Shown piece after piece: positions 27,715 to 35,955 of a stretch of 36,119 bases of DNA (its first letter is position 1; the number at the start of each line of letters is the position of its first letter). The stretch covers positions 1 through 36,119 of the forward strand of contig CAUJFU010000261.1 in NCBI GenBank assembly GCA_963169055.1, given 5' to 3'. This DNA comes from Myxococcota bacterium. Lineage in GTDB: Bacteria; Myxococcota_C; UBA6777. The translations under genes were made by a program, and so were the position numbers. Under the pieces are notes generated by a model. It searched no databases, was not told the DNA's origin, and was given only the letters and a program-made list of their open reading frames with translations.

Positions 27715-27830
27715 TAGGAGTTACGCAGTTGAAAAGGAAAACCCTGAGATGTCAGCACATTGTAGGGGCGGTTCGCGAAACGCCCGCGCCCGAACAATGG
27801 CCTTTTTCGTATCCAACAGCGTAAGTCCTA
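27715..27830. mobile_element. MITE-like element with TA flanks
   Basis: The left end TAGGAGTTACGCAGTTG and the right end CAACAGCGTAAGTCCTA are inverted repeats matching at all but two positions. Each end begins at a TA dinucleotide, as expected for Tc1/IS630-type TA target sites. The 116-bp interior has no gene but holds a GC-rich hairpin (GGGGCGGTTCGCGAAACGCCC) inside an ATTGT/ACAAT pair. It is non-autonomous and would need a transposase elsewhere. Confidence 0.65.
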
Positions 27831-27931
27831 TCTTTAATCTTGAAAATTTTTCGCGTTAATAACGAACAAAAAAGATGGAAGCGCAAAGAAGCGCCGCAAG
27901 GAAAAACGAAAACCTCACAAGAAAGAGAAAC

Positions 27932-28273
27932 ATGAAAAAAATAACCGTCTTTGTGTGTATTTGGCTGATGGGATGGGTGGTAGGCGTTTGGTGTGGGATG
28001 GCGATATACGAGCATCAGAAAAGTAAGATAGCATCAGGCCAAGCACCAGACAGAGACGGATGGCCCAGCTCACCGAGCGATGGATGTCGTTTGTTTCTCA
28101 ATGCCTGCAAACAAAGCTGCGTCAAAACCCTAAGGAAGCAGTACAAAGCAGACAGCAAACAAGCCAACTCCTTGAAACTCACCAGCGGGTGCATCGAAGA
28201 GTGTTGGAGCCGCCGCCTTGGGGACGACACGAAAGAAGGAAAGATGATCCAGCAGCTTTGCCGAGAACCGTAA
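27932..28273 (+). CDS. small membrane-anchored six-cysteine protein
   Basis: The 113-aa product is unknown to me. I start at the ATG at 27932 (MKKITVFVCIWLMGWVVGVW..), which gives a signal or anchor helix of about 22 residues; the track start 19 codons earlier adds only basic residues. An AAGAGA-type binding site lies 4 nt upstream. The exported part has six cysteines as C-x6-C-x3-C ('CRLFLNACKQSC'), 23 residues, C-x3-C ('CIEEC') and a final C near the end, enough for three disulfides. The twin C-x3-C spacing recalls helix-hairpin proteins such as small Tims, surely by convergence. The gene is AT-richer than its neighbours and stands beside a MITE, so it may have been acquired. Confidence 0.6.
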   Translation: MKKITVFVCIWLMGWVVGVWCGMAIYEHQKSKIASGQAPDRDGWPSSPSDGCRLFLNACKQSCVKTLRKQYKADSKQANSLKLTSGCIEECWSRRLGDDTKEGKMIQQLCREP

Positions 28274-28483
28274 TTTATGCAGAGAATACTCATAAGAAAT
28301 CCGAGAGCAGCGTTATAGAAACGTCGATGCGCTCCGCTATAATTGCCCTGTTCTCGTACATCCACCGACATCTTTCAATCACGCACTTGGCAGATTTTGT
28401 ATGATGTGGCAAACAGCCCCTGTGCTTGCAGGTGTGGAAACAACGCTGCGATTGATTTGAACAAGCCCTCGATCTTCCAAGAT

Positions 28484-29725
28484 TTATTTTTTCTTCTTTT
28501 TGCTGCTTTTGTTGGCAGTTTGTTGCGAGGCAGAGGATTTCGGGGCGGGCTTGTGCTGATTCGGAGCATTGTTCTTTTTCGGAGGAGCGGCCTTTGCCGA
28601 AGGAGCGGTCTTTATCGAAGGAGCGGTCTTTGCCGAAACAGCAGAGACTTCATCCGAGGGTGGGTTTGCGGGTGCTTTGGGGGCGGCCTCTTTAGCCTTA
28701 TTCGATGCCTTTGCAGGAGAAGATGTAGACGAAAGAGGCGGATCTTTCGGAGAAGATGGGCGCTGCCGATCTTTGGACGCTGCCCCGCTTTTGGGAGCCG
28801 AAGCCGAAGCCTTGAAAGGCGGAGGATTGCGATAGGGCGAAGCATCATCCCCCACAAAGGAGGTGCGATTTTGTTGGAGTCGGATCATCATTACCACCCC
28901 GACGAGGAACATCGGGACAGAATAAAACATCCCCGAAGTGAACCATCCCAACGACCAAGCGATGCTCGGATCGCGCACAAATTCAACCATCGTCCGAAAT
29001 AGACCATAGAAGGCGACAAACGCCCACGCCATCACACCCCGCGCAGGCTTGCGGCTTTTGATAAACAACAAGATCAACATCAGCACCAAGCCCTCAAGCA
29101 AAGCCTCGTAAAGCTGCGAAGCGTGGCGTGGCTCTGTGTACGGGCGCAATGCCTCAGGAAGTTTGATCCATTTCTCGTATCCACCGACCTTATCGTAGAG
29201 GGGAAAGCGCATCCCCCAGATCGAAGACGTCTTTGTTCCGTAGAGTTCGGCGTTAAAGAAGTTCCCCATCCGACCGAAAAACAGCCCGGGCGTCGCAGCA
29301 AGAACCGCCCAATCCCCGATGTGCGAAAACTTGTAATTGTAGCGGCGCAAGAACAACAAGATCGCCACAAACACCCCGAACAATCCGCCGTGAAAAGACA
29401 TCCCGGACAAGGCAAAGTGGCTAAACTTCCCATCAGGTCGATAATGGAAGCCGATGACTTCCCAAGGCCGCAAAACAAACACTTCTGGGCTATACAGGAT
29501 ATAGTTGCCCACCCGCGCACCGATCATCAAACCAAGGATCAGATACATCATCAAGTCGTAGAGTCCGCCCTCTTCTTCGAGCGAGATCTTGAACTCCTTG
29601 GTTTTGATATAATGGCGCATGATCAAGAAGCCAGACAAAAAGCCCAACACATACATCGTGCCATACCAACGCAGCGGGATATCTGGCGAGATAATAAACG
29701 GCGATAACCACTCTGGATACTTCAT
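28484..29725 (-). CDS. lgt: prolipoprotein diacylglyceryl transferase with disordered C-terminal tail
   Basis: The 413-aa product starts at MKYPEWLSPFIISPDIPLRW (ATG 29723-29725, AAAAGGAG upstream); 20 track residues before it are untranslated. Residues 1-285 are the membrane enzyme, which moves diacylglycerol from phosphatidylglycerol to the lipobox Cys. Lgt signatures are present: 'SFHGGLFG' (H112), 'GRMGNFFNAELYG' at 151, 'EPRHASQLYEALLEG' near 200, and 'FRTMVEFVRDPS' near 243. Residues 286-413 are a low-complexity tail of Ala, Pro, Ser and Lys ending in KKKKK, absent from ordinary Lgt of about 260-300 residues. It should lie on the cytoplasmic side, since the Lgt C-terminus does. Confidence 0.93.
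   Translation of the reverse strand: MKYPEWLSPFIISPDIPLRWYGTMYVLGFLSGFLIMRHYIKTKEFKISLEEEGGLYDLMMYLILGLMIGARVGNYILYSPEVFVLRPWEVIGFHYRPDGKFSHFALSGMSFHGGLFGVFVAILLFLRRYNYKFSHIGDWAVLAATPGLFFGRMGNFFNAELYGTKTSSIWGMRFPLYDKVGGYEKWIKLPEALRPYTEPRHASQLYEALLEGLVLMLILLFIKSRKPARGVMAWAFVAFYGLFRTMVEFVRDPSIAWSLGWFTSGMFYSVPMFLVGVVMMIRLQQNRTSFVGDDASPYRNPPPFKASASAPKSGAASKDRQRPSSPKDPPLSSTSSPAKASNKAKEAAPKAPANPPSDEVSAVSAKTAPSIKTAPSAKAAPPKKNNAPNQHKPAPKSSASQQTANKSSKKKKK
28581..28634 (-). repeat. 18-bp tandem repeat inside the lgt tail
   Basis: Three 18-bp units (GAAGGAGCGGTCTTTGCC and close variants, plus-strand sense) stand in a row and encode a hexapeptide like APSAKT on the minus strand. They show how the tail has grown by slippage. 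Confidence 0.6.
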
Positions 29726-30244
29726 CAAACATCGCTCCTTTTCACAAACTGCACACCAAACAGACAGATCGAACACACAGCACATGGGAACTTTTTAACG
29801 ATTCGGCCAACCATCTACACCAGCGTTCGGCCAGAACCCACAAGGCACAAACAAGATTTAGATCGCCAAACGTTGCTCGTCGTTCAACGAGATCACGCTC
29901 GGTACCCCACTGCTCACCCCAACGATGAGATAGGGCCAAACAAAACTCGACAAGCCCCGACGCGATCGCGCAGCAAAGTACAAACAAGCAACTCGGCACG
30001 CAAGTAGGCCCCCGCTCTCTGCACGTCGCACATACCGCCAACCCAAAGAAAGCTCTCGTGTCACTTACGGACAAAAACCCCCGTGTTCGCGTTCTTTCAA
30101 GCGGCAGAGTTGTTGGTTTGCAAACATCTGTTCAGCCCGCCAATCCGAGGTCAAGGGGGCAACGCTCTGTGGCGGGGCGGGGTACCTCGCCCCACATCCA
30201 CAAGATCAACCACAAAAGCCCGATACTACGAAGGAGACGATCTC
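29726..30244. other. divergent lgt / alpha-2-macroglobulin intergenic region
   Basis: About 520 bases without a credible gene. Features seen are a TGGCCGAA direct repeat on the lgt side, a GTTTGCAAAC palindrome near 30.12 kb, and copy A of the double-hairpin repeat just before the macroglobulin start. No promoter boxes stand out clearly in either direction. Confidence 0.45.
30149..30195 (+). repeat. double-hairpin intergenic repeat, copy A
   Basis: The plus strand starts GGTCAAGGGGGC and ends CGCCCCACA, as copy B does on the minus strand. The right part, GGGGCGGGGTACCTCGCCCC, is a near-perfect 20-bp palindrome with one G/T mismatch. The left hairpin is degenerate. It lies about 50 nt before the macroglobulin start and may fold in its leader. 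Confidence 0.5.
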
Positions 30245-33200
30245 TTGAAAAAGAACAAACGCCTAAAACGAAACGTGCTGTGGCTTTTTGGCACAGCACT
30301 ACTCCTCGGCGGCAGCCTCGCTTGTGAGCCCCGTCAGATCGCCCAAAACGTCGATCGCCTCACCAAAGCCCCTCTCAGCTTTATCGACTGGGGCTGGTCT
30401 ACACCGCCGATGCCGCGCTTTGCGCCCTTGCGCTTTTCCGACAAATCTCCACTCCCCCCCACGCCTCCGCTTCCCCCCTCTTCTGCCCCTCCCACTGCGC
30501 AAAAACAACTCGCCGCCCTTTCAACCGAAGGCCCGCTGTGTTCATCCCAAAAACTAAAGCTCCAAGATCGCGGATTTGCCGAGCGGATCAAACGCTCCAT
30601 CGGAAATGGCCGCAACTACCGGCTGCTCCTCGAAACCGATAAACCTCTCTACAAACCAAGCGAAACCATCTGGGTGCGCGGCGTCGAGATCCAAGAATAC
30701 ACCAACGACACCCGCCAAGCCCTTGATGCCGCAATCTTTGAATTGCGCGGACCTCGCGGCGATATCGTGCATCGGCACAAACTCCCCGTTGCGCAAGGCC
30801 ACACCATGACCGCCTTTCCTCTCAGCAACGACGCAAAAGGCGGTGAATACACGCTCCACCTCCACTTCCAAAGCACCCAAAGCAAGGCCGAGAAAAAAAT
30901 CTTTGTCATGGCCTATCAACCACCCCGCCTCCAAATGAAAATGGAATTCGTGCGCAAAGGATACGGACCCGGCGATACCATCGAGGCCACGCTGCGCGTC
31001 AAGACCGCTTCAGGGGGGATCTTGGCAAACCACCCCGTACGCGCAGAAGCCGCCCTCTCAGGTCGCGTGTTTCGCCAATGGACCGCCAAAACCAACGACA
31101 AAGGTCACCTTTTGCTGCGCGCCGATCTACCGAAAGAAACCACTTCCGAAGAAGGTACGTTGACGGCCTTTGTGACAGAGTCGGGCGCACAAGAATCGAT
31201 CTCTCGCGCAATCCCCCTTCGCGCCAAGCGCCTATGGGTGGGGTTTTTCCCCGAAGGCGGCAGTCTGGTGAGTGGACTCCAAAACCGCGTATACTTCTCG
31301 ATCCGCCGCCAACTCGATCAAAAGCCCCAAGACATCGAAGGGATCATCGAAGACAGCACTGGGGCCAAGATCGCCGAAGTTCGGTCTTTCTACGATGGTA
31401 TGGGTCGATTTAGCTTCGTTCCAGCAGACAAACAAACCTACACGCTACGAATCACCCAACCCATCGGACTGACCGAACGATACCCCTTGCCCTCCGCTCG
31501 GCGCAACGTCGATTTGACGATGCGGCTTGTGGACGATTGGCAATCCCAAAACCCCGATCTCCAGATCCTTGTCGAAGCGCAAAAGCCCCGTCAGATCGTT
31601 GTCATGGCGATGCAACATGAACAGATCATCGGACACCAAAGCTACATCCTCAAACAAGGCGCACAACATCTCAAACTGCCATTGACCTCGCAAAAACGAG
31701 GGATCGTGCGTCTGACATTGTTTGATGCAGCCTATCGCACCCCGATGGCCGAGCGTTTGGTGTTTCGACATCTCGACCAACAAGTCAAGATCGAGATCTT
31801 CCCCGATCAACCAAGCTATCAGCCCCGTCAAACCGCGAATCTCAAGATCCGCGTGACGGACCTCCAAGGAAAACCGCTCAAAGATGCCCGCCTCGGGGTC
31901 GCAGTTGTCGATGATACCGTCCTCACCTACGCCGATGACCACGAACCACACATCCTCACCCAACGCCACCTCACCACCCAACTCGTCGGCAAGATCTACA
32001 AGCCCAACCGCTACTTCCGCGCCTCCAACAAACAACGCTTCGCGGCCATCGACCTCGTGATGGGAACCCACGGATGGCGCGACTTTTCGTGGAAGCTGCT
32101 CAAAACAGGGCGCCCTCCTAAAGCTCTTGTGGAACTCACCGAAACCCCGGATACTTCGTTTCTTCAACAACCGCTCGCCCAAGATGAATCCGCGATCCAA
32201 CAAGCGCAGTGGCTCAGTCAACGCCGTAGGCATCGACGATTTCGCAGCTATGGTGGATACACAGGACAACGCTACGAATCCTCACCCGAACCCACCGCAA
32301 CGATCCAAAGCCCAGCCGAACCACCAACAGGTTTGGGGATGCGAAGCGATGGAATCGGCGGCGGGGGAGCATTCGGATCGTTGGGCGGCACAAGACGCGG
32401 CAACATCGGCGGAACGGGGCGCGGCTATGGCAGCGCAAATCGTACAGAAAATGGTTCGGCCCCACGCCCCACAAGAGCCAAACGCCCAGCAAGAGCCAAA
32501 CGCCTCGCAAGACCCACCACTACCGAACCGCCCGCTGTCGCATCTCCCGCCGAATTACCCACGCCCACCCCTGTCGCGAGGGCTGCTCCTTCCGCACGCA
32601 CACAAAAGCCCGAATCACCGCCGCCTGCACGTATCCCGATGCCTGCTCCCGATCTTGAAAAAAGCGCCTCTGCTGTAAGCAACACACAAAACGCCCCCTC
32701 CGCAGAACCTGCGCCCTCACAAGAACAACAGCGCGCCAACCCCGATCCTGCGCCTGTGATGGGCAGCGTAGACGAGAAACAATCTCCCCCTGCTGATATC
32801 GTCCGACCGTTCAGCGCAGACGAAGCAGCACGTCCGAAAAAATCGCGAGCTCCCGCTCGTCGTGTACGCCGTTCTCGTCGTGGAATGCGTGGCAAGCGAG
32901 ACAGAGCCCGACGCAGATGGAACACCATCGCGGCTCATAGCGGAATGGCTCCCCTTACAGCGATCGCGACCGCGCCCACTGCTTCGTTGTTTGCACGACT
33001 CTCTTGGCAAACTCCTCGCGTCTTCCCAATCCGCTTTTACGCCCAAACCAACACAGCCCCCACAAACCCCACACAACCGACCCAAGCCCAAGCCCCCACA
33101 AAACGCACAGACTTTCGGGAAACCCTGTATTGGAACCCGTTGATCAAAACGGATGCTTGGGGAGAAGCCAAGATCAGCTTCGGTCTCAACGATAGCATCA

Positions 33201-35176
33201 CCTCTTTTCGGATCCTAACCACCAGCGTTGGAGGCGGATACATCGGGAGAAAAACACACACCATCGCCTCCAAGCGGCCCTTCTTCCTCGCCGTTCGCAT
33301 CCCCAACGAAGTCTCTTCCTCCGACGCGATGGTCCTCCCCATCACCTTGCGCAACGACAGCAAAACCCCACTCACCCTCCGCACGAAAATCCAGATCAGC
33401 CACCATTTTAAACTGCTCGAAGATCCTTTCGCAGACGGCCTCACCCTCCAACCCAACGAAGGCATCACCACCTTTTTGCCGCTGCGTGTTCAAGCCCAAC
33501 GTGGCGAAGGCTCCGTCAGCATCACCGCCTCCTCCCAAGGTCTCTCCGATGCGATCTCGCAATCCATCCGCATCCGCCCTCGCGGGTTCCCCCGCCAAGT
33601 CGGTGTTTCAGGCACCCTTCGACACGAAACACCCCAACAATTCGCCTTGCAACTTCCTCCTGCCAGAGATTTCACCAATCTCCACACACAACTCAAACTC
33701 TACACCTCTTCCCTCCAAGGCATGACCCAAGCCGCCGCTGGTATGCTCCGCTATCCGTCGGGTTGCTTTGAACAAACTTCCTCCACCAACTACCCCAACA
33801 TCATGGCCTTGCGCTACCTCAAACAAAAACGCATCGACAATCCCGCCCTTTACGCCCGCGCCCATCGCTATCTCGCTTCGGGATACCGCCGCCTGATCAG
33901 CTTCGAGATCCGAGGCGGCGGCTTCGATTGGTATGGCTCTCCTCCCGCTGACGAAGCCCTCTCCGCTTACGGCCTCCTCCAATTCCTCGCCATGCGCGAT
34001 GTCTATCCCGTCAGCGAATCTCTACTCAAACGCACGCGCCGTTGGCTCAAAAGCCGACGAAACGGAAAAGGCGGCTTTCGTACAGGCCGAAGCTACGGCG
34101 ACTTTGGAAATACCTCCCGCGACGTTCACAACGCCTACATCACCTTTGCTTTGTTTGAAGCAGGCGAACGTGACCTATCCACCGAGCTTTCCGCAGCCCA
34201 ACACACCGCAACCCAAACCCAAGATGCCTACCTGCTCGCTCTCGCCACCCTCGCCACTCAACACGCTCATGGCCCCAAAAGCGCCGAAGCTGCCGCTTAT
34301 TTGAAGCAACTGCTCAAACAACGCCGCGCAGGTGGGCATTTCCGAGGCCGCAAAGGCTCTTTTGTCGGATCCTACGGTAGCAACCTCGCCATCGAAACCA
34401 CCTGCTTCGCCATCCTCGCCATGCTACGCGCCCAGATGCCCGAAGAACGGATCTCTCCTTCTGTGTATTGGCTTCAACAACGACGCAGTATGTACGGGCG
34501 TTATGGAGCTACTCAAGCCACCGTCCTCGCTCTGCAAGCCCTTGCCGCCTTTGAACAGCGCTTCCCTTCGACCTCCACCAAGTACGAGCTGCTCGCATCG
34601 CTTGACGACACTCCCTTCTTTACCCAAACGCTCGACCCCCAACACAGCAACCTAAACCGTTCCATCTACCAAAAAATCCCCCTGCACCCGGGCAAAAATC
34701 AACTCAAAGTTTCGCTCAAAGGCAAAACCAACATCCCCTTTAGCGCCCACGCCTCTTTCTACATCTACACACCTCCTTCCGCCCGCAACGCACCGATACA
34801 CCTTGAGATCGAGATGAGCAAGCGTCGCCTCAAACTCGGCGAGATCACCCGTCTCTCCGCCTCGATTCTCAACAAAAGCGACCAACCACAAGCCATGACT
34901 CTCGCACGCATCGCCTTTCCCGGCGGCCTCACCCCCCAGATCTGGCAACTCAAAGAACTCAAAGAAAAAAACATCGTCGACTTTTACGAACTCCATCCCC
35001 GCGAACTGATCGTCTATTTGCGCAGCATGAAACCCAAAGCCCGACGCACCCTCCACCTCGACCTTGTCGCCCACGTCACCGGCAACTACACCGGCCCCGC
35101 CTCTTCTGCCTACCCCTACTACAGCGACGACCTCAAGTTTTGGCAACACCCCCTCCGCATCAGCATCATCCCTTAA
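30245..35176 (+). CDS. alpha-2-macroglobulin family protease-trap, probably lipid-anchored
   Basis: The 1643-aa product starts, in my reading, at the TTG at 30245-30247 with AAGGAG 8 nt upstream; the track's 54 extra residues cover the repeat. A signal peptide ends at 'LLGGSLAC' (C27), an imperfect lipobox. Macroglobulin (MG) domains follow, e.g. 'LLETDKPLYKPSETIWVRGV' near 125 and 'FPDQPSYQPRQTANLKIRV' near 520. About 655-940 is a low-complexity stretch (Arg/Gly, then Pro/Ala, then Arg-rich) in the bait position. 'ETLYWNPLIKTDAWGEAKISF' begins the next domain, and the thioester motif is intact: 'YPSGCFEQTSS' with Cys 1174. A helical thioester domain and a final beta domain end the protein. 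Members trap proteases by bait cleavage and covalent capture, protecting the cell envelope. It is not next to pbpC as in E. coli. Confidence 0.9.
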   Translation: MKKNKRLKRNVLWLFGTALLLGGSLACEPRQIAQNVDRLTKAPLSFIDWGWSTPPMPRFAPLRFSDKSPLPPTPPLPPSSAPPTAQKQLAALSTEGPLCSSQKLKLQDRGFAERIKRSIGNGRNYRLLLETDKPLYKPSETIWVRGVEIQEYTNDTRQALDAAIFELRGPRGDIVHRHKLPVAQGHTMTAFPLSNDAKGGEYTLHLHFQSTQSKAEKKIFVMAYQPPRLQMKMEFVRKGYGPGDTIEATLRVKTASGGILANHPVRAEAALSGRVFRQWTAKTNDKGHLLLRADLPKETTSEEGTLTAFVTESGAQESISRAIPLRAKRLWVGFFPEGGSLVSGLQNRVYFSIRRQLDQKPQDIEGIIEDSTGAKIAEVRSFYDGMGRFSFVPADKQTYTLRITQPIGLTERYPLPSARRNVDLTMRLVDDWQSQNPDLQILVEAQKPRQIVVMAMQHEQIIGHQSYILKQGAQHLKLPLTSQKRGIVRLTLFDAAYRTPMAERLVFRHLDQQVKIEIFPDQPSYQPRQTANLKIRVTDLQGKPLKDARLGVAVVDDTVLTYADDHEPHILTQRHLTTQLVGKIYKPNRYFRASNKQRFAAIDLVMGTHGWRDFSWKLLKTGRPPKALVELTETPDTSFLQQPLAQDESAIQQAQWLSQRRRHRRFRSYGGYTGQRYESSPEPTATIQSPAEPPTGLGMRSDGIGGGGAFGSLGGTRRGNIGGTGRGYGSANRTENGSAPRPTRAKRPARAKRLARPTTTEPPAVASPAELPTPTPVARAAPSARTQKPESPPPARIPMPAPDLEKSASAVSNTQNAPSAEPAPSQEQQRANPDPAPVMGSVDEKQSPPADIVRPFSADEAARPKKSRAPARRVRRSRRGMRGKRDRARRRWNTIAAHSGMAPLTAIATAPTASLFARLSWQTPRVFPIRFYAQTNTAPTNPTQPTQAQAPTKRTDFRETLYWNPLIKTDAWGEAKISFGLNDSITSFRILTTSVGGGYIGRKTHTIASKRPFFLAVRIPNEVSSSDAMVLPITLRNDSKTPLTLRTKIQISHHFKLLEDPFADGLTLQPNEGITTFLPLRVQAQRGEGSVSITASSQGLSDAISQSIRIRPRGFPRQVGVSGTLRHETPQQFALQLPPARDFTNLHTQLKLYTSSLQGMTQAAAGMLRYPSGCFEQTSSTNYPNIMALRYLKQKRIDNPALYARAHRYLASGYRRLISFEIRGGGFDWYGSPPADEALSAYGLLQFLAMRDVYPVSESLLKRTRRWLKSRRNGKGGFRTGRSYGDFGNTSRDVHNAYITFALFEAGERDLSTELSAAQHTATQTQDAYLLALATLATQHAHGPKSAEAAAYLKQLLKQRRAGGHFRGRKGSFVGSYGSNLAIETTCFAILAMLRAQMPEERISPSVYWLQQRRSMYGRYGATQATVLALQALAAFEQRFPSTSTKYELLASLDDTPFFTQTLDPQHSNLNRSIYQKIPLHPGKNQLKVSLKGKTNIPFSAHASFYIYTPPSARNAPIHLEIEMSKRRLKLGEITRLSASILNKSDQPQAMTLARIAFPGGLTPQIWQLKELKEKNIVDFYELHPRELIVYLRSMKPKARRTLHLDLVAHVTGNYTGPASSAYPYYSDDLKFWQHPLRISIIP

Positions 35177-35246
35177 ACCCTGTCTCAGCCCTCCACAACT
35201 CATCGCACTTTTCCTGCCCGCTTCTTCGCAAACCGCCATATCGCCC

Positions 35247-35276
35247 TTGACAGGCCGCGAAACGGATTGGTATGTT
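35247..35276 (+). promoter_or_regulatory. promoter of sixA
   Basis: TTGACA is followed after 18 bp by TATGTT with an extended -10 (TGG before it), about 50 nt before the sixA start in the 151-nt gap after the macroglobulin gene. Confidence 0.6.
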
Positions 35277-35327
35277 CCCCCCCCGATTGCTCTCGATTGT
35301 CCCCACCACCGCCGAGATGATAGATCC

Positions 35328-35831
35328 ATGAAAAAAATCTACCTTGTCCGACACGGTAAAGCCCTCAAACAAGCGGGCCTTCTTGACGCCGAACGCCCTC
35401 TCGTCCACGAAGGGGTCCAAGAATCCCGTCATGCCGCCCGATTCTTGCTCCGCGCAGGTCTCACTCCCGCGCTCTTGCTTTCAAGCCCCGCACGCCGCGC
35501 AGCAGAAACCGCCAAGATCTTCTGCGAGCGATGGGAACGCCCCATCGACAGCATCCAGATCAACGAGCGCATCTACACCGACGATCACGAAGGATTGTGG
35601 CGACTCTTGCGTACACTTGACGATCAGCACGAAGCCGTCTGCTTGTTTGGTCACAACCCCTCCTTTGAAAACCTCGCCCGCGCTCTCTCAAACCAATACA
35701 ATCAGCCACTCCCTACAGGCGGCGTCATCAGCATCTCCTGCCCTGTCGAGTTTTGGCGCGATCTCCAAAAACAAATCAATGCCTTCGATTTTCTCGAAGT
35801 CCTCCCGCTCAACTCAACTAAACGTTTATAA
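35328..35831 (+). CDS. sixA: SixA-type phosphohistidine phosphatase
   Basis: The 167-aa product starts at MKKIYLVRHGKALKQAGLLD (ATG 35328); the track's 88 upstream residues are a shadow of the macroglobulin gene. Histidine-phosphatase signatures are the RHG with catalytic H9, 'LLSSPARRAAETA', 'CLFGHNPSFENLARAL' with the second active-site His, and 'LPTGGVISI'. The short form without extra domains is SixA, which removes phosphate from His on phosphorelay or PTS proteins. The stop is TAA at 35829-35831, yet the same frame continues open to the window end through an 18-bp repeat. Confidence 0.9.
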   Translation: MKKIYLVRHGKALKQAGLLDAERPLVHEGVQESRHAARFLLRAGLTPALLLSSPARRAAETAKIFCERWERPIDSIQINERIYTDDHEGLWRLLRTLDDQHEAVCLFGHNPSFENLARALSNQYNQPLPTGGVISISCPVEFWRDLQKQINAFDFLEVLPLNSTKRL

Positions 35832-35955
35832 AAACAAATCAACACAGAAAAACAAATCAGATCAGAAAAACAAATCAGCTCAGAAAAACAAATCACCTCA
35901 GAAAAACAAATCAGCTCAGAAAAACAAATCAGCTCAGAAAAACAAATCAGCCCAG
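35830..35955. repeat. 18-bp tandem repeat, seven units
   Basis: Seven head-to-tail copies of AAAAACAAATCAGCTCAG and close variants run from 35830 to 35955, with a decayed eighth. The 18-bp period keeps every frame open; in the sixA frame it encodes KQISSE, and in another KNKSAQ. There are no spacers, so it is not a CRISPR array. Confidence 0.95.

Larger units (their letters stand above)
27536..27931. other. AT-richer, repeat-bearing intergenic patch
   Basis: No intact gene is visible in this stretch. It contains a double-hairpin repeat (27584-27633), a MITE-like element (27715-27830) and AT-rich flanks leading to the small cysteine protein. A frame of about 60 codons runs across the MITE (27630-27824) but lacks a start codon and is best read as element sequence. 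Confidence 0.6.

Noticed and set aside
27630-27824. about 64-codon frame across the MITE
   Set aside because: No start codon or binding site; most of it is MITE sequence including its terminal repeats.
29858-30064. 68-aa minus-strand ORF between lgt and the macroglobulin gene
   Set aside because: No ribosome binding site, no recognisable domain, and composition does not look coding.
35830-35955. CRISPR array
   Set aside because: The 18-bp units are directly adjacent with no spacers, are partly degenerate, and encode a hexapeptide in a frame that stays open.
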